64,000 nucleotides of DNA from Saccharum officinarum. Lineage: Eukaryota; Streptophyta; Magnoliopsida; Poales; Poaceae. The notes below the pieces were generated by a model that saw nothing but the letters and a program-made list of their open reading frames with translations, was not told the origin of the DNA and ran no database searches. Numbering within the stretch: position 1 is the stretch's first letter; each line of letters starts with the position of its first letter. Where the stretch lies: contig CM036179.1 in the NCBI GenBank assembly GCA_020631735.1, positions 22,993,063 through 23,057,062 of the forward strand. The letters run 5' to 3'. Below, in pieces: positions 48,111-59,490 of the stretch. Both the position numbers and the translations under genes were made by a program.

Positions 48111-49316
48111 AAATAGCGTACGACCACTCGGCAACAGGCGAGTCTCAGTCCTTGTCCTAAGACTACTCGCACTCATGGACCTCTATATTCATTCTCTATA
48201 CGTCCTAGTCAGCAAGATTTTCTCCTCTATACTCAATTCTCCCGCACCTATCTATCCTCTATATCATCCTCTATCCACTCTATCCAATGTGGGACCCACT
48301 TGTCACTTTATCTAAATATATCCATGTGTGATGTAGTTTTAAAGGATTTATTGAGACGAATTTAATAGCGCAATCAAAATTTAATTTGAATTTTTGGTTT
48401 GTGAGTTATAGCATTTTTTCCTTTGTTTAGCTAGTGGGGTCCGCCACTATAAAGTATAGAGTAAGCATTGTACCACTCTAAATATAGAGTGAGAGAAAGG
48501 ATAGAGTATCGTTTTAAAGTACCCAGTGCAGTAGTTTTTACTCTATATTCATACTCTAAAACTTTAGAGTATCGTTTTAGAGTACCCACTGCGGGTAGTG
48601 TAAGGCGGTTACTCGATGCGGGATGATGACCCTGAGGTGGCGGCGGCAGTGACACAGTATGGCATATATGCATATGTTTCTGTCAGCTACAAATAGGCAG
48701 AGTGCAGGATGCATGATCTTCAGCTCCGACCCAAGCTCATTATTGAAGAACATGCATGTACTGCATGAGGCGTACATGTACATACTTGTTGCAGGACGAC
48801 ATGCTACACCACATCTCCATTTACGGATACCTTCGATCAAGTTTCTTCGTCTCTACAGTTTACTCGGCACATAGCTCGGGGGCTTGACTACTGCCTTCAT
48901 TTAGTCGGTGATAGTCTGACTAGGCTCGGGGGCTGCGAATTCAGAGACTATAAAGCTCGCCAGGCTTGCACCCTTGAGGATGTCTATAGGATTCTATAAT
49001 CGAGTATTGAGTACTCGGATTTAGGCTCAGGGGTTATGAGATACATATCCTCAGCGGTTGCTTCAAATTTTTCTTTGGGAAACATTTCTGAAATTTTAAA
49101 GATTGATCCTCCAGTTTTTTATGCTAAATAGCAAGAGGCTCAGGGGCTACATCCAGTGGGTGCACTTTTTTCAAAAAGTGCACACCATTAGAAGATCTCA
49201 AGAAATGTTACATGGTTTCTCTTAAGAAAGCATTTGGACGAAGCTTGTTTCTACTCGGCAAGACCTGGAGGAATAAGAAGAGGCTTCTAAGATCAACCAT
49301 ACAGTGCTTGGGGGCT
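48064..49316. other. Interior of nested retrotransposon, 3' part
   Basis: No gene. About 48130-48600 contains repeated CTCTATA / TATAGAG words in opposite orientations and may be a decayed MITE. From 48860 on there are several TCGGGGGCT / TCAGGGGCT G-rich phrases, as in the 3' regions of grass Tat-type gypsy elements. It ends with the polypurine-like TTGGGGGC before the LTR. Confidence 0.4.
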
Positions 49317-50736
49317 TGTCGGTACATGGTACCCCGGTACCCCATAAGGAAGGGAGAAGATCTAGTCTACCTAGGATTCCTCCTATGTAATCCTAGTAAA
49401 AGTGATATCCTATTATCCTACTAGGACTTCTACATTGTAACTGACTAGAACTCTTGCCTCCTGAACTATATAAAGGAGGGCAAGGCTCCCTAGATCAGCA
49501 AAACAATAGGAACAGACCTCACAGTCTAGACCTTAAAGTGCAGGGCACAATATACTATTCACCCCAAACTGGATGTAGGGATGCCGACGCTATTCTGACG
49601 GACCGAACTAGTATAAATTGTTGTCTCTGCATTCACCGTCGAGTTCTGCAGTCGTTGACGCCCCCCCCCCCCGAACAAACGTCCCGAGTAACCCCGTGAC
49701 GCAGTGGCGGACCCAGCCAAAAATATGAGCTAGGGCGGACCGCTAGGTACATATACAAAACTTCGCCGATATTCCGGTCTAACTATGTACGCATACCATA
49801 TCTATATTGCTAGTGTCACATATAATATATAATTCAACAAACAAATGGTATAAAATAAGTTTGAACGTGATTACCTTTCCCATGAAGAACACATAAGAAT
49901 TTTTGTTCCATGGTCCATAAAATTTACCATACAATAATAATAAAAAAACATAAACAACCTGTAATTAAAATAAATTTAGTAATGAGTAAGCAATAAGTGA
50001 GGAAATATGTAAAAGAATGTCAAACATTGTAGGAAAAGCATACCAATCCTAAAACTCTAATAACATCGAGGCCGCTTTGGAGGTAAACTCATCCTCCGAT
50101 CTTTCATGGATTGAAACGTCCTTTTAATTTTCTCAAGATAAGTTCTCTAAAAATCTCCTTCTCAATGTAGCACAAATATCTCCCTCTAGAAGTCCCCAAT
50201 GGTTTCATTTCCTGCCCCATCTATCAGCATCCACCAATGACCAATTCAAAAATCACCAAAAAAAAACCAAGCCGCCCAGCCGCCAGGAGCACTGGAGCAT
50301 ACCAGAGTTTGTCGCAGGCCACCAGGGGCAGTCTTCAGGCATTGGCCAGTCGGCTGCCTGGGCTAGGAGCACTGGAGCAATTTCGCATGTGCGTGCGCCC
50401 CTGCCTCCTACTTAGTTGCCGGCTAGCCCTAAGGGCCGAAGCCAAGGCTGTGGGCCACCGGGCCTATAGTAGGCCATAAAATGGGCCATTGGGACTGGGT
50501 TGGGAAGGGCTTTGATGGCCAGACGGCCCAGGAGCTCAACAGCTTCTTCAACCTCTCGTCGTAGGCGGCGCTCGGACCTGCGCTCGCAACTGGAGGTTCG
50601 ATGGACGCCGTCGCTAGCCGGAGAATAGGGGGTAGGGTCAGTACTCGCCGGAGGGCACCTAGGGCGGCCGCCCAAGCTCGCCCTATAGGTCGGTTCGCCT
50701 CTACCGTGACGAGTTGGCGGTCATCAAACACCGACA
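49317..50736 (+). repeat. Right LTR of the nested retrotransposon (interrupted)
   Basis: It starts TGTCGGTACATGG with a TATATAAA box at 49467-49474 and includes a C run (about 11 C near 49661). It is interrupted by a hAT-like element and ends ACCGACA at 50736, directly before the target duplication ACAAT. Confidence 0.85.
49702..50703 (+). mobile_element. hAT-like element in the right LTR
   Basis: A perfect 8-bp target duplication CCGTGACG lies at 49694-49701 and 50704-50711. The left LTR around 39968-39980 is the empty site. The ends CAGTGGCGGA and TTCGCCTCTA are an imperfect inverted pair (7 of 10). The 1002-bp interior is AT-rich on the left and GC-rich on the right, without a transposase. 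Confidence 0.8.
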
Positions 50737-50741
50737 ACAAT

Positions 50742-51235
50742 ATTACTACAAACCCATGTAACATACTTGAGCTTATGCCTTGTATTTGTTTCCCTACCTT
50801 GTACCATGTTTGTTATTTATGTTTACCATGTAATTCATGCTTAGTCTGCTTATACAGTAGAAGTCGAGATAATGATGGGTTTCTTACTTCTCGTGCGTTA
50901 TAAAATTGTTTGTACACTAAATAACATAAGTTGGAGAATTTGGCCAAAAGCCTAAAACTTGATCAATTTATGAGAATTTGAATTGAGGACTAGCAAGGGG
51001 TTGGACCATGGCAAGATGGGGAGGTCTTGGATGGTGTAGTTTGCTGGAGCAATTAAGGACCGTGTATCTGTGGTAGCGAGATTGAACATAACTTGTACAA
51101 ACCAATTTCCATGAATGAGAATGGTAAGCCTAGTACTTTGTTGTGATTGGATTTCCCATGGATTCGGCATGAGGTATAGCGTGGGTAGCTAGGAAAGCAA
51201 GTGATGAGATCCTAATATATGGGTATATTAAGCCT
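50742..51235 (+). mobile_element. Older gypsy LTR-like sequence
   Basis: The sequence resumes across the ACAAT target from 37989-38106. It contains phrases parallel to the 1-4231 LTR (CTGCTTATACAGTAGAAGTCG compared with CTTTAAGCAGTAGAAGTCAG), so it is probably a diverged gypsy LTR. It has no open frame of note. Confidence 0.4.
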
Positions 51236-52358
51236 TGGGATCAAGGTTCCCGACCAAGAGGCCCCCCGATGGACCCTTCCAGGATCGCTCGGGGGCTCAG
51301 GGGCTACACCCATCGGGAACGCTTGTGGACACCCTCTAGTCGAAGGATTGGGCTGAGCCCGAGTAGGCCTGCCGCCTCTGCTCAACGCTTGGGGGCTCGC
51401 CCAAGCCCGGGGCTCCCGATCAACAGAAGCCTGGACCCGATCCTTGGCCTCCCCCTGGCCTTAGGCGCCAGCCAAGGCCTAGGCACAAGAGGACATACCC
51501 GAGCCATTAGGGCTCAGGGGCTCCCAGGCGCTGCCCCGTGAGCACGGCGCTGTCAAACACTCCTCCAATAGGGTCACACACGGAGCATAACACATGAAGA
51601 CAAACTCCTCTGTGGCCACCAGGGGCTCGAGGGCTCCTGGGCCCGCACGTTAGCCCCTCAAGCCAGCCTCCTTCGCCTCCAAGAAGTCTCTAGAAGGCAC
51701 ACCTGGGGGAGGCCAGTCCAAGCCGACATAGCCTGACACTCAGTGTGTCAAGACAGAGCAGCCGGATGACGTCCAGAGCTTCTTCGGCTCCACGACATCG
51801 CCACGGTCCATAGAGCGCCACTACAAGACCCTTCTGGACTCCAGCGCATGTAGACCATAGGCTCATTCCCCCAAACCGCCATGTACCCGACCTATCTCGG
51901 TATATAAGGGATGGGTCGGAACCCAGTGGGGAGATTAGGACAATCCAAGACAGATCATTCCGATCCTCACCGATCCACTCCTACTCGGCACCAAGAGTAG
52001 AGCAACCAGAGAGGGCGACCGAGAGCTCCTCCACCGCACCTGTTGTCTTCCTCCTCTCCAACGAGGGAAAGGCTCCATCGGCGGTGAAGCAACCTTAGGA
52101 TTAGCACCGAGCTAACCCCCTACCAAATATCTCTTTCTCCTGTACACTCTATTGTAATTGTAACCCCTCGATTTTGGATGCTCTTGAGTATAAGGATCAT
52201 CAGCTGCTGGACGTAGGGCATCGATCGGCCCGAACCAGGATAAACCATTGCGTCCCCTCTATGATTCTTGTGTTCTTGAGTCCACCCGAGCCACCAGAGA
52301 CACGTACTCTGACACCACCTCAAACAATAATGCTTATCGTGGTTCCAACCCCGTGACA
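51236..52358 (+). mobile_element. LTR (solo or fragment), about 1.1 kb
   Basis: It begins TGGGATCAAGG and ends CCGTGACA. It contains a TATATAA box at 51901 followed by typical R/U5 text. CGGGGGCTC/CAGGGGCT phrases occur throughout the first half. Flanking pentamers (AGCCT, GCTAG) do not match, so a clean target duplication is not shown. Its frames are non-coding. Confidence 0.55.
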
Positions 52359-54200
52359 GCTAGTACCTCAGCTCATGCTCTAACCGTTCATAGGCGCTTT
52401 GGTCAAACTTGGGAAAGGTTGAGGTATGAGTTATTCCTTATGTACTGACGGGTCATATGGGTTGTGACCATTGTCTTTGGTGGGGTTAATGTGTACCCCT
52501 TTGCAGAGTATGAATTTATGCTTGTTCTATTCTTCTAGATTTGAACTAGTGATGATCGGAAGGACTCATGGAATATCAAGCTCCACCTAGCTAACCAATT
52601 GCTTGAACATGTCAAACCATGCTATGCTTTCTTAGTTGAACAGACAACTTTACTTCATGGATGAAATGTCTTTGTGCAAAACCAATTGCATTCCTTTCTA
52701 CAGCTTAATTGCATAATCCTTATTACTATATGGGTAAGTCCTATTGAGTACAATCATGTATTTATGCATCTGCTTGTTGAGTTTTTCAGGTGAGGTAGTC
52801 CTAGCATATGGCTTTTTCTACGCCCCACGTCCTCAGCAGACAGGAGTGGTAGACAATTGCCCTACATGGTGCAGGTTCATGGGACTGGCACATCCATGAA
52901 TGTGTATCCAAAACTATGTTGTGTTGTGTTAATAATTCCGCTAGACTCTTAATGTATGGTTTATGACTAAGCAATGAACAACTTGTTGTAAACTTAAGTA
53001 CTTTCTTTCAAATGTGATGTTAACTTGGTGTGACTCATAATGTGTAACCTATCGTACAATGATCCTAGATGAAGGTCGGATAGTTGTGTGCTATATGGGT
53101 AGTACACCAGGATGACTGCTCAAGTTGGGGAGTTTAGTTAAGTGAGGTCAATGAAAGACAACTTAGCTAAATTACCGATTCAAACAAGAGGCAATCCTGA
53201 GTTTGTGACATGAATATTAGTTCATGTTGATCCTTTCATGTGTTCCATTTAGGTATTCACATACTCTGCTATAGTTATGCTTTTCTAAAGAGGTCTTGCT
53301 TAAGAGTTTGGTACAGGGCCCGAATTTTACCAGCTCGATTCTATTCGCAACTAAGGACTATATTTTAGTGTAATCATGACTAAGGTAGTGATTGGTTACC
53401 TGGCTATTTCCTAACCCTGTAGGATTTAGCCATGGCACAAATTGGACGGGCTTGCGCCCGCCTTTCATGGGATATTTGGTTGCTTGGATAAGTTTGGCCT
53501 GGTTTGGTTGGACTGTATTTGGATTCCATAGCCCGCTTGGTGGGAGCACAGAACGTGTGTATTGGCACCCCTAGGCGACCACTAAGTGTGGGATCAAGCT
53601 AGCTAGCCTAGGCTGGCTCCATGAGGATGAAAATTTTTGATTTTGGATGTATGGTGCCATTGCGGGTACGGATGAAAATAGGATGAATATTTCTTGATAC
53701 CTGTCCGTCCCGAAATGGTCAAAACCCTATATAGATAGTCCATATCTGCATCGAAACATTTAATATACATACTGTATCTGAATCTGAATATTTAAAATTG
53801 GATTTATGATATGTATATGAGATAAATATCAATATCTGACATGATCCCTATGTGGCTCTAAGGTCCAAGAAAAAAATATGGGATAGAATACAGGATATGG
53901 TATAGAATGCAAGATCATTGGTATATGTCTGTATCCGATCCGGTTTCATCCCTACTTGTGGAGACTGGTTTACAACCCTAGCGTGGCTAGGAAGGCCGAC
54001 TAGAGGGTTAGTTGGTGTGTTGGCATGTTGGCCTTAATATAAGTAAGGCTTTAGTGTGATCTTTTTAGTCCTTGTCCTAGAGTTTAACCGTGCATGAGAT
54101 GAATAGAATCGCATAGGATAAGATTTGTAGTTTTAAATGTTTAGAGTTTAATTCACCTTCATTTAGGGATCCTTTAACATAGCCGTAGGAGAGCGCTAAG
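52359..54200. other. Retrotransposon-derived and intergenic DNA
   Basis: No gene. About 52359-53340 reads like the continuation of the older gypsy LTR. About 53666-53955 has hAT-like ends (TACGGATGAAAAT / TTTCATCCCTAC) with only a weak target duplication, so it is a decayed relative of the MITE at 41656. The rest is unremarkable. Confidence 0.4.
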
Positions 54201-55200
54201 CCACCTCAAGGTTCACTGTAGCACGCTACTCCTTTTAGGGTCAGTTTAGCAGAGGTCCCAACCCACTCTCGCTCGAGGTCCCTATTGCTCCCGATGCCGT
54301 TTTGTGGAGCTCCCATAACAGCTCCCACTCCCAACCGATCAGAGAAAGAAGAAGGCAAGCCGTGAAGCACGATGAGGAGGCACATACTTGGTCTCGGCGA
54401 CCTCCCCGACGACGACAGGCTCGATCTCGACAAGCTCAACGGTCTCAGTCTCGACGATGACCGGCTAGACCTCGCGATCTCAACGACAGGTGGCCTCGGT
54501 CTCGGCGACAGTGGGATGGATCTTGACAAGCTCAACGATGGTGGGCTCGGTCTCAACAAGGATGGGGAAGTGGCGACAACAAGCAGTCAAGCACAACAGA
54601 GTAGGATGTCGACGGAAGCATCATAGGAGGCAAGGGAGGTGAGGGACAACACGGGAGGCAGAGGAGGTGAAGCAGAAAAGCAGCAGGACAGCAGGGTTTT
54701 TTTTTCCGCTCCTCACCTGCAATGCAAATAACTAGAAGTGGTGGGAGCGATTCTCCATGGGAGGAGCGAGAAGCGGCAAAGAAACAAAGCCTTTACGTCG
54801 CCAAGAGACCGACGAGATAGCTTGAGCTTGGCCCCGTACGCATACTTCTCAGACCCAACTCTAGACAAACAATTCATTAGTTCAAAGCCCAGCTTTGCAT
54901 ATTCGAAGCCAAAAATTCAGCATGGCTGCTATATATGGCTCCTCCAACGGTCATGGTGCCGCATCCCCTTCCCCTGTATCTGTTACAGCACCGAGGCGCA
55001 AAATAAATCGTCCATGCGTGTGGAGTAATTATAATTAACCAAAACGTGGCGGGTGCTCTACGAAGTCCGAACGTAGGCACCTGAGTATATATATTAACTG
55101 CAAAAGCAAAAATAACCTCCCTTGTCCCTTGCAATCTATCTGGCAATCCGCCATGCCCGGGCGGTTTCTTCATCCCGGAACCACCACGACGCGCCGACAC
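54201..55200. other. GC-richer upstream region of the kinase gene
   Basis: At 54372-54626 there is an open plus frame with a degenerate DLDKLN/LDDDRLDL-type repeat arising from CTCGACAAGCTCAACG repeats. The opposite strand (54206-54559) is equally open. I regard it as repeat-driven rather than a gene. Nothing else is identifiable. Confidence 0.35.
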
Positions 55201-55242
55201 CGTATAGGTAAAGACCGATTTTATACTCCTCCGTGCGTCGAT

Positions 55243-55252
55243 TCTATATAAT
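55243..55252 (+). promoter_or_regulatory. TATA box candidate for the PI4K-gamma gene
   Basis: TCTATATAAT lies in a shift from GC-rich to pyrimidine-rich sequence, about 860 bp before the start codon. That spacing allows for a leader with an intron. No transcript data are available to confirm it. Confidence 0.45.
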
Positions 55253-55362
55253 ATTGCCCCGGCTGCTCTTTCCTTTGTGCCGCTTTCTTTCCTTCGAATC
55301 GATCGATTGCCCTTGTGTAGTGTAGCAGCGCGCTGTAGTGTGCTGGTGTAGTGTTACTTGTT

Positions 55363-55502
55363 AGCGTAGAGTATAGGATCCATAGATTGGTGACGCTATT
55401 GGTGGGCGCTTGCAGGTTCCAATCGAAAATTCAGCGTAGAGTATAGGATCCATAGATTGGTGACGCTATTGGTGGGCGCTTGTAGGTTCCAATCAGAAAT
55501 TC
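55363..55502 (+). repeat. 70-bp direct tandem duplication in the 5' leader
   Basis: A unit beginning AGCGTAGAGTATAGGATCC occurs at 55363 and again at 55433. The two copies differ at about three positions (for example GCAGGTT versus GTAGGTT). It lies in the predicted 5' untranslated part of the kinase gene. Confidence 0.85.
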
Positions 55503-55715
55503 GGAAGCGGAGTCCCGTCGTGGTGGTAGGATTGGGGGTGCGCGGTTGTAGGGTTTCAAAAGAATTCTTCTCTTGCGAGGATTTGCAGATGCGTTGTGAG
55601 GTCGGAGCGGCAGTGCCAGCGGAAGGATCCACGGCGCCTCCTCCATCCAATCCCATCGATTTCCGTATGGATTATTGCTCATGTTCTTGCTTAATTTCGT
55701 CAGATTGCTACTTTT

Positions 55716-55716
<1 letters not shown>

Positions 55717-55801
<85 letters not shown>
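55717..55801 (+). repeat. (AAT)n microsatellite, about 28 units
   Basis: An uninterrupted AAT/TAA run of about 85 bp. It lies between a possible donor near 55666 (GTATGG) and the CTCTGCAG acceptor ending at 55840, so it is probably in a 5'-UTR intron. It generates meaningless poly-N and poly-Y frames on the two strands. Confidence 0.95.
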
Positions 55802-55913
55802 TTGCCAAATTTCTGACCTAGGATTTGCGGTTCTCTGCAGGATCAAATAAAGGGAAACAAAATTGAGGGCCAGATGGGATTATAGGCGCGGGTATAGGTG
55901 TGTAGCGGTGGCC

Positions 55914-55951
55914 CCCTAGGGTTTCCTCGCTGACAGGAGGAAACCCTAGGG
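55914..55951 (+). promoter_or_regulatory. Perfect 15-bp stem-loop in the kinase 5' leader
   Basis: CCCTAGGGTTTCCTC at 55914-55928 and its exact reverse complement at 55937-55951 are separated by 8 nt. A further GGAGGAAACCCTA follows at about 55954-55967. AAACCCTA is the plant telo-box motif found near translation-related promoters. If transcribed, the arms would fold into a stable hairpin about 150 nt before the AUG. Confidence 0.6.
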
Positions 55952-56101
55952 CAGGAGGAAACCCTAAGGCTCGTGATCTGAATGGGTTACACTACAACGA
56001 CGTACAGTAATAATCAGTAAATAGTCCGGCCTTAGGTTCTACTAGTGCTCGACTTCTCAACTCCTTGGCGTGGTGGCGCCGGTTGGTAATCAGCAGAGAA
56101 G

Positions 56102-58077
56102 ATGTCAGCCGGCGTTGCAACTCTCAGCCCCCTGCAGGACCATCTTGCTCTTGTCCCACAATGCCTGCTTGGTGGACTCCAGCCACTGGATTCGATTCTC
56201 ATTTTTCTTGCCATGCCTGGGATGCCGCCGGTGCCGATCCGGGTGCTGGATTCAGAGTCTGTCGCCTCTGTCAAGCTCCGAATCCAGCGGTTCAAGGGGT
56301 TTGTCATTACAAAACAGAGGCTGCTGTTTGGCGGGCATGAGCTTTCACACAACAATTCCCGTGTCAGAGACTATGGGCTTGCTGATGGCAATGTTCTTCA
56401 CCTTGTTGTCCGGTTAGCTGAACTCCATGAGATTGTAATCGAGACTGCCCATGGGAAGAAGTTTCGATTCCAGGTGGAGAGTGCCCACAAAGTTGGGTAT
56501 CTCAAGAACATGATTGCTGCTGAGACCGGGGAGCACATAGAGAGCCTGAAGGATCAAAAGCTTGTACTTGGTGACAAGGAGCTCCAGGATCACCAGTTGA
56601 TCACTGATATTGCCAAAAAAGGCGATGCAGTGATTCACTTGTTCATCAACCAGGCAGCAAAGGTCCAGACGAAACATATTGATAAGGAAACTGTTGTAAA
56701 GGTTGTTATTCCCAAAGAAAACGGAAACCTTCAAATCGATGCCATGAACCATATAGACACAGATAGTTGCAGGCATCCTACTGTTGAGCCGATTATTGTT
56801 AATAGAAAGGTCAAGCTTTCTCCTGTCATTATGGAAATGATTAGCACAACAATTGGTGGTCTGGAAAATGGATACCTTCCTGTCATGTCAGCAGAAGGAT
56901 CTGGGGGTGTCTATTTTATGAAGGATAATTCAGGCGAAAGCAATGTTGCCGTGTTCAAGCCTATAGATGAGGAACCAATGGCGGAAAATAACCCCAGGGG
57001 CCTTCCTTTGTCAGTTGATGGTGAGGGGTTGAAAAGGGGCACACTAGTCGGGGAAGGCGCATTAAGGGAGGTTGCAGCATATCTTCTGGACCACCCAATT
57101 GATGGATGCAAATCAGATGGTGCTGCTGGATTTTCTGGTGTACCTCCCACTGCATTGGTTCGTTCTTTCCATAAGGGGAAGGAGATTAAAATTGGATCAT
57201 TGCAAATGTTTGTGCAGAATCGTGGAAGTTGTGAGGATATGGGCTCTCAAGCTTTTCCTGTCAAGGAGGTTCAGAAAATTGCCATTTTAGATATTAGGTT
57301 AGCGAATGTTGATCGTCATGCAGGGAACATACTGGTGTGCCAAGACGGAGATCGCTTGCAGTTGGTTCCAATTGATCATGGATACTGCTTCCCAGAGAAG
57401 GTAATTAACTGATTGTTGATATTATATGTTTTACTTTTTCAGCACAAACTATAAAGTCTGTGTTTCTTTATTTGATATCCAGTCTATGTGCTATATATGT
57501 AGCCTTACACATCTGAATACTGCTTTATGCCTCTTATATAACTTTAATTCTGTTAGTTGTTCCAAACATCAATATCAGATTGAGAAGCTGTTAACTTAGC
57601 AGCGTCAGATTGCCATGTTAAGTTGGTTTGTTTGAAGATCTACCTTTTAATAATTAGTAATAGATTAAAAGTTCTGTTGCCCTTTTTCTAATGCAGTTTG
57701 AAGATTGTACATTTGAGTGGCTGTACTGGCCTCAAGCTCGCGAGCCCTTCAGCACTGAAACCCTAGCATACATCAAGTCGCTAGATGCTGTTGAAGACAT
57801 TGCCCTCCTCAAGTTCCATGGGTGGGAGCTGTCTCCTCAGTGCGCTCGAGTTCTTCACGTCAGCACCATGCTCCTGAAGAAGGGTGCGGAGAGGGGCCTC
57901 ACTGCATACGACCTTGGTAGCATCATGTGCAGAGAAGTGGTGACGAGAAAATCTGAAATCGAGTCTCTGATGGAGGAAGCAGAGGACTATGTTCTTCCAG
58001 AGACGAGCGAGGAAACATTCTTGGAGACAGTATCAGAGATCATGGACGGTTACCTTGACAAGGTGCTGCCAGGTTAG
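56102..58077 (+). CDS. PI4KG: Phosphatidylinositol 4-kinase gamma with two ubiquitin-like domains
   Basis: There are two coding exons: 56102-57400 and 57697-58077. The donor is AAG|GTAATT, the acceptor ATGCAG|TTTGAA, and the intron has phase 0. The predicted protein has 559 residues, the usual length for plant PI4K-gamma/UbDK-gamma proteins. Ubiquitin-like folds lie at about 32-104 and 109-184. The PI3/PI4-kinase-like domain follows from about 258: glycine loop GSGGVYF (266-272), ATP lysine in VAVFKPIDEEP (K286), catalytic loop DIRLANVDRHAGNIL (397-411), DHG (425-427), then FEDCTFEWLYWPQ at the start of exon 2. Plant relatives phosphorylate proteins (reported Ser/Thr autophosphorylation, ubiquitin-pathway partners) more clearly than lipids, so lipid-kinase activity is an assumption from the name. 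All key residues are present and there is no frameshift. It runs towards EMG1, tail to tail. The first ATG in frame with the ubiquitin-like fold was chosen. Confidence 0.95.
57401..57696 (+). other. Intron of the PI4K-gamma gene
   Basis: 296 bp, GT...AG, T-rich before TAATGCAG. Removing it joins FPEK to FEDC in frame, which restores a motif conserved across the family. Confidence 0.93.
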
Positions 58078-58913
58078 TTACAGTAATGGATGTAATTGTA
58101 AGATTCCATCCAGTAGTAAACACGCTTAGCCGTCCCCATGAATATTTTGTGAATATGACAACGAAGATCCCAGCCCAGCTAAATCTCAATTGTATTTTGT
58201 GTGTATTCCTTGAGAGATGTGCAGGTAGTTGTTCCAGTGTGCAGTTTCGTTTCTGTTCGCAGTTGATTCTCAACGATTTATAATTTGTAAAGTTTCAAGT
58301 TGAAGTCTCAAAAATATGAAGCGTGCATGTATATTTTAAAATTAAAACATTGTAATTTTTTTACAATAATTACTCTAATCATATAAAGAGTGTGTGCTAC
58401 AAAAGTAGTTGCATTAAATTTGCATTTACATATACTCTCTAATGATTAATTTTTTGTTGCCACAAATGATAATAAGAAGAATTAGTGATTAAAGCGTGAT
58501 TTTGAAAACCACACCAAATTAAATCATATCTTATATTTTAGGATGAAGGGAGCAGTTACTAAGGTCCAAACGAAGTTCATTGTTTGTTTTTCACATTGTA
58601 TATCCAATTCAGCAACGTTTGATTGAGGACATGAAATTTCAAATGATCCCTTTTGCAGCGATCTCGTTTCCAATGAATAAGGGAGACAGAAAAAGCAAAC
58701 CATTCGCAGAAATCAATTTTCTCTGTGCGGATCAACCCTGTGTAGGGATATCGTGCAGCATTTTCACAACACGGTTAACGAAATTCACAAATTCTTCCAT
58801 GGCAGACAAAAATACCACAACTCGTGATCCACAAAACCGCAGTTTTTGCTGTGCATTGCAGAGAAACCACAACTAGAAACAGCCAATGGCAGGAAGCACA
58901 AAGAAAAATGAAA
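58078..58913. other. 3' flank of the kinase gene
   Basis: The kinase 3' UTR probably ends within about 250 bp of the stop (AT-rich sequence with TTTATAATTTG near 58280). The remainder is AT-rich with no gene visible. Confidence 0.5.
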
Positions 58914-59480
58914 GGAAAAAGTCTAATTGACCCCCCCAACTATTGGGGGTAGTCTAGTTTACCCCCTCAACTATGAAACGGTCTAATTTACCCCCTGAAC
59001 TTTGCAAAACCGGCCAAATCACCCCCTCGAGCGGTTTTGGACGGTTGTTTTGCTACAGTAACAGTTTTGAAGATAGTATGCTTTAGTACAAAGTTTTTGC
59101 TGTAAATTTTGATCTATTTTTTTCTGTAATTAATTTGAATAATTCATACAACAAAAACTTTGTACTAAAGCATACTATATTATATGTTCACTGTGTACAT
59201 CTACTCATGTGGAGTCCAACAAAATTGGATTTTCCATTTTATGATTTTTCTGTGATTTACTATGATTTTTCGAAGATTCAGACGAAATAAATAAAAAGAA
59301 AAGGACAAAACACTGTTACTGTAGCAAACCGTTGTTACTGTAGCAAATCCACCGTCCAAGACCGCTCGAGGGGGTGATTTGGCCGGTTTTGCAAAGTTCA
59401 GGGGGTAAATTAGACCGTTTCATAGTTGATGGGGTAAACTAGACTACCCCAATAGTTGGGGGGTTAATTAGACTTTTTCC
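58914..59480 (+). mobile_element. MULE-like MITE with long TIRs
   Basis: The element is 567 bp. Ends are GGAAAAAGTCTAATTGACCC and the inverse GGTTAATTAGACTTTTTCC. The inverted arms are each about 150 bp and carry several ACCCCCTCAACTAT-type phrases and CTACAGTAACAG. A 9-10 bp target duplication AAAAATGAA(A) is found at 58904-58913 and 59481-59490. The centre is AT-rich and non-coding. It sits between two convergent genes. Confidence 0.82.
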
Positions 59481-59490
59481 AAAAATGAAA

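Larger units (their letters stand above)
38112..50736 (+). mobile_element. Nested LTR retrotransposon, gutted, 12.6 kb
   Basis: The element is bounded by two LTRs of about 403 and 410 bp once later insertions are removed. Both begin TGTCGG and end in ACCGAC(A/G). A perfect 5-bp target duplication ACAAT lies at 38107-38111 and 50737-50741. A G-rich polypurine-like run (TTGGGGGC) precedes the right LTR. The interior, about 9.3 kb, has no recognisable gag or pol and is filled with MITEs and tandem repeats. The LTR style (TGTCGGTACATGG..., TATATAAA box) fits grass gypsy elements of the Tat group, but that is inference. Confidence 0.85.

Noticed and set aside
51236..52358. Complete solo LTR with target duplication
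   Set aside because: LTR-like ends are visible, but the flanking pentamers AGCCT and GCTAG do not match, so I list it only as an LTR or fragment.
54372..54626. Acidic repeat protein (DLDKLN-type) upstream of the kinase gene
   Set aside because: The opposite strand is equally open and the frame follows a short DNA repeat. It has no promoter or splice context.
55431..55816. Frames with poly-Y and poly-N
   Set aside because: They are produced by the (AAT)n microsatellite.
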